Of a DNA stretch of 34,310 nucleotides, positions 33,522 to 34,310 are shown one piece after another. The notes under the pieces are model-generated. The model was not told where the DNA came from. It made no database searches and saw only the letters and a list, made by a program, of their open reading frames with translations. The first letter of the stretch is position 1, and each line of letters begins with the position of its first letter. This stretch comes from Ignavibacteriales bacterium (GTDB lineage: Bacteria; Bacteroidota; Ignavibacteria; Ignavibacteriales; Ignavibacteriaceae). The position numbers and the translations under genes were made by a program. The DNA lies in NCBI GenBank assembly GCA_012517155.1, contig JAAYVN010000021.1:1-34310 (forward strand), written 5' to 3'.

Positions 33522-34310
33522 AAAAATCACCTTCTCCTTAAAACCTGTATTCCGGCTGATAAGATAATATTCCTTTAGTTTAAGTTTTTCCGCGAGGAAT
33601 CTGAGTCGAGTAAGGTCATTCGCGTCAGCTTTTAATTTAACTTCAAACCCTCTTTTCCCATCCAGTATGAAATCAATTTCGGCAGTGTTCCTGTGATTGT
33701 AAAAAGATAAATCTCCATATAGAGAAAGCTGATTTGCAATGCAATTCTCAAAAAGTTGTCCTTCCGTAACACTTCCGAGGACATTTAAAATTCCGGTATC
33801 TGAAAAATAAACCTTCTTTCCGCCGGCAACCCTGCTCCCCGGTTTTGAAGAATATTTCGGAATCAGTTTAATAAAGAAGGTACCCTGCAGTAATTCGAGA
33901 TAGTCATAGACTTTAACTCGGTTAACACCAAGCTCGCTGGCAAGTTTTGTTACATCAAGCATATTTCCTGTTCGGGGGACCAGGAGAAGGATTAAATCCC
34001 GCAACTCTCTGATATCCTTCAGATCGCTAAGTAGACGAATGTCTTTTTCAAAAAAGGATTTAAGAATATTAGTAAGAATTAGTTTTTTTGTAGCATTGTC
34101 GGGGGTAGTTACAACTTCCGGGAATCCGCCATACTGTAAATATTCGCTATATTCGAATTCATAACGGAGAGAATTCAATTCGCTCTGTTCGGATATGCTT
34201 TTGGAAAAATCAGCTGCTGATGTTTCAATATCCTCCTTCTTTTCCTTAAAGAATAAGAATTCCTGAAACGATAAAGGGGGAAGTTCAAATAAAAATTTTC
34301 TGCCGCTTAA
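33507..34310 (-). CDS. AAA ATPase with DUF4143, C-terminal part (N-terminus beyond the window)
   Basis: The frame is open to the right edge; 267 codons are visible. The window begins in the middle of the ATPase at 'LSGRKFLFELPPLSFQEFLF', which in this family ends the AAA domain (LxGRxxxxxLxPLSFxEFL). The DUF4143 part follows: 'YSEYLQYGGFPEVVT', a winged-helix stretch 'LDVTKLASELGVNRVKVYDY' and a nuclease-like core 'NTAEIDFILDGKRGFEVKLK' with E, D and E/K residues in the D-xn-ExK arrangement. Members are predicted ATP-binding proteins of unsettled role, common in variable regions and sometimes suspected of toxin or defence functions. The frame's internal TTG at 34178 is not a start. Convergent with the FN3 gene. 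Confidence 0.88.
   Translation of the reverse strand, partial: LSGRKFLFELPPLSFQEFLFFKEKKEDIETSAADFSKSISEQSELNSLRYEFEYSEYLQYGGFPEVVTTPDNATKKLILTNILKSFFEKDIRLLSDLKDIRELRDLILLLVPRTGNMLDVTKLASELGVNRVKVYDYLELLQGTFFIKLIPKYSSKPGSRVAGGKKVYFSDTGILNVLGSVTEGQLFENCIANQLSLYGDLSFYNHRNTAEIDFILDGKRGFEVKLKADANDLTRLRFLAEKLKLKEYYLISRNTGFKEKVIFPASL

Overview
The window looks like a chromosomal segment of an AT-rich, Bacteroidota/Chlorobiota-group bacterium, most likely from the Ignavibacteria. The reasons are a subtilisin-like protease ending in a type IX secretion (T9SS) sorting domain with an FPNPFNP motif, several OmpA/beta-propeller envelope proteins of PorE-like layout, a TonB-receptor-like barrel, and Bacteroidota-type promoters (TTTG, about 19 nt, TAnnTTTG), the clearest upstream of pyrR. 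The taxonomic placement is inference from protein style; there is no rRNA or marker gene in the window.

Layout. 1-4167 (minus): pyrimidine operon pyrR-pyrB-pyrC followed by a secreted lamin-tail-domain protein that runs off the left edge. 4372-6075 (plus): rsgA, then a 21-bp tandem-repeat array, a four-helix-bundle (S23/IVP family) gene and an inverted piece of the same repeat. 6158-10350: two convergent paralogues with beta-propeller, regulatory-domain and OmpA parts, separated by a 0.6-kb gap without genes. 10472-17415 (minus): a tightly spaced operon of five or six unrecognised envelope genes ending at a clear terminator; its first two members resemble the GldL/GldM motor pair of T9SS in topology. 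17499-19049: DUF2254-like membrane protein. 19101-19451: a second four-helix-bundle gene broken by one in-frame stop. 19705-22657: a two-gene unit joining a TIR protein with a FISUMP C-terminus to a membrane TrkA-N protein with a RyR domain; this is the best candidate for an immune or signalling system. 22875-26267: secreted subtilase. 26439-28847 (plus): TonB-receptor-like barrel and rpiB. 28927-31388 (minus): SpoIID/LytB-like protein and a GT4 glycosyltransferase. 31653-33482: FN3-repeat lipoprotein. 33507 to the right edge: C-terminal part of a DUF4143 AAA ATPase.

Cross-cutting structure. A dispersed repeat of three or four 9-bp units (consensus GTTTRTAAC, joined through AACGTT palindromes) occurs at four places: 7980-8015, 8583-8609, 19054-19089 and 22835-22870. 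Three of them sit directly at the stop codon of a gene, in the same orientation to it, and two of these lie between the stop codon and a rho-independent terminator. With the 21-bp array and a palindromic cluster at 19535-19630, the intergenic DNA carries more organised structure than the genes explain. All functional statements come from motifs read by eye; no database search was possible.
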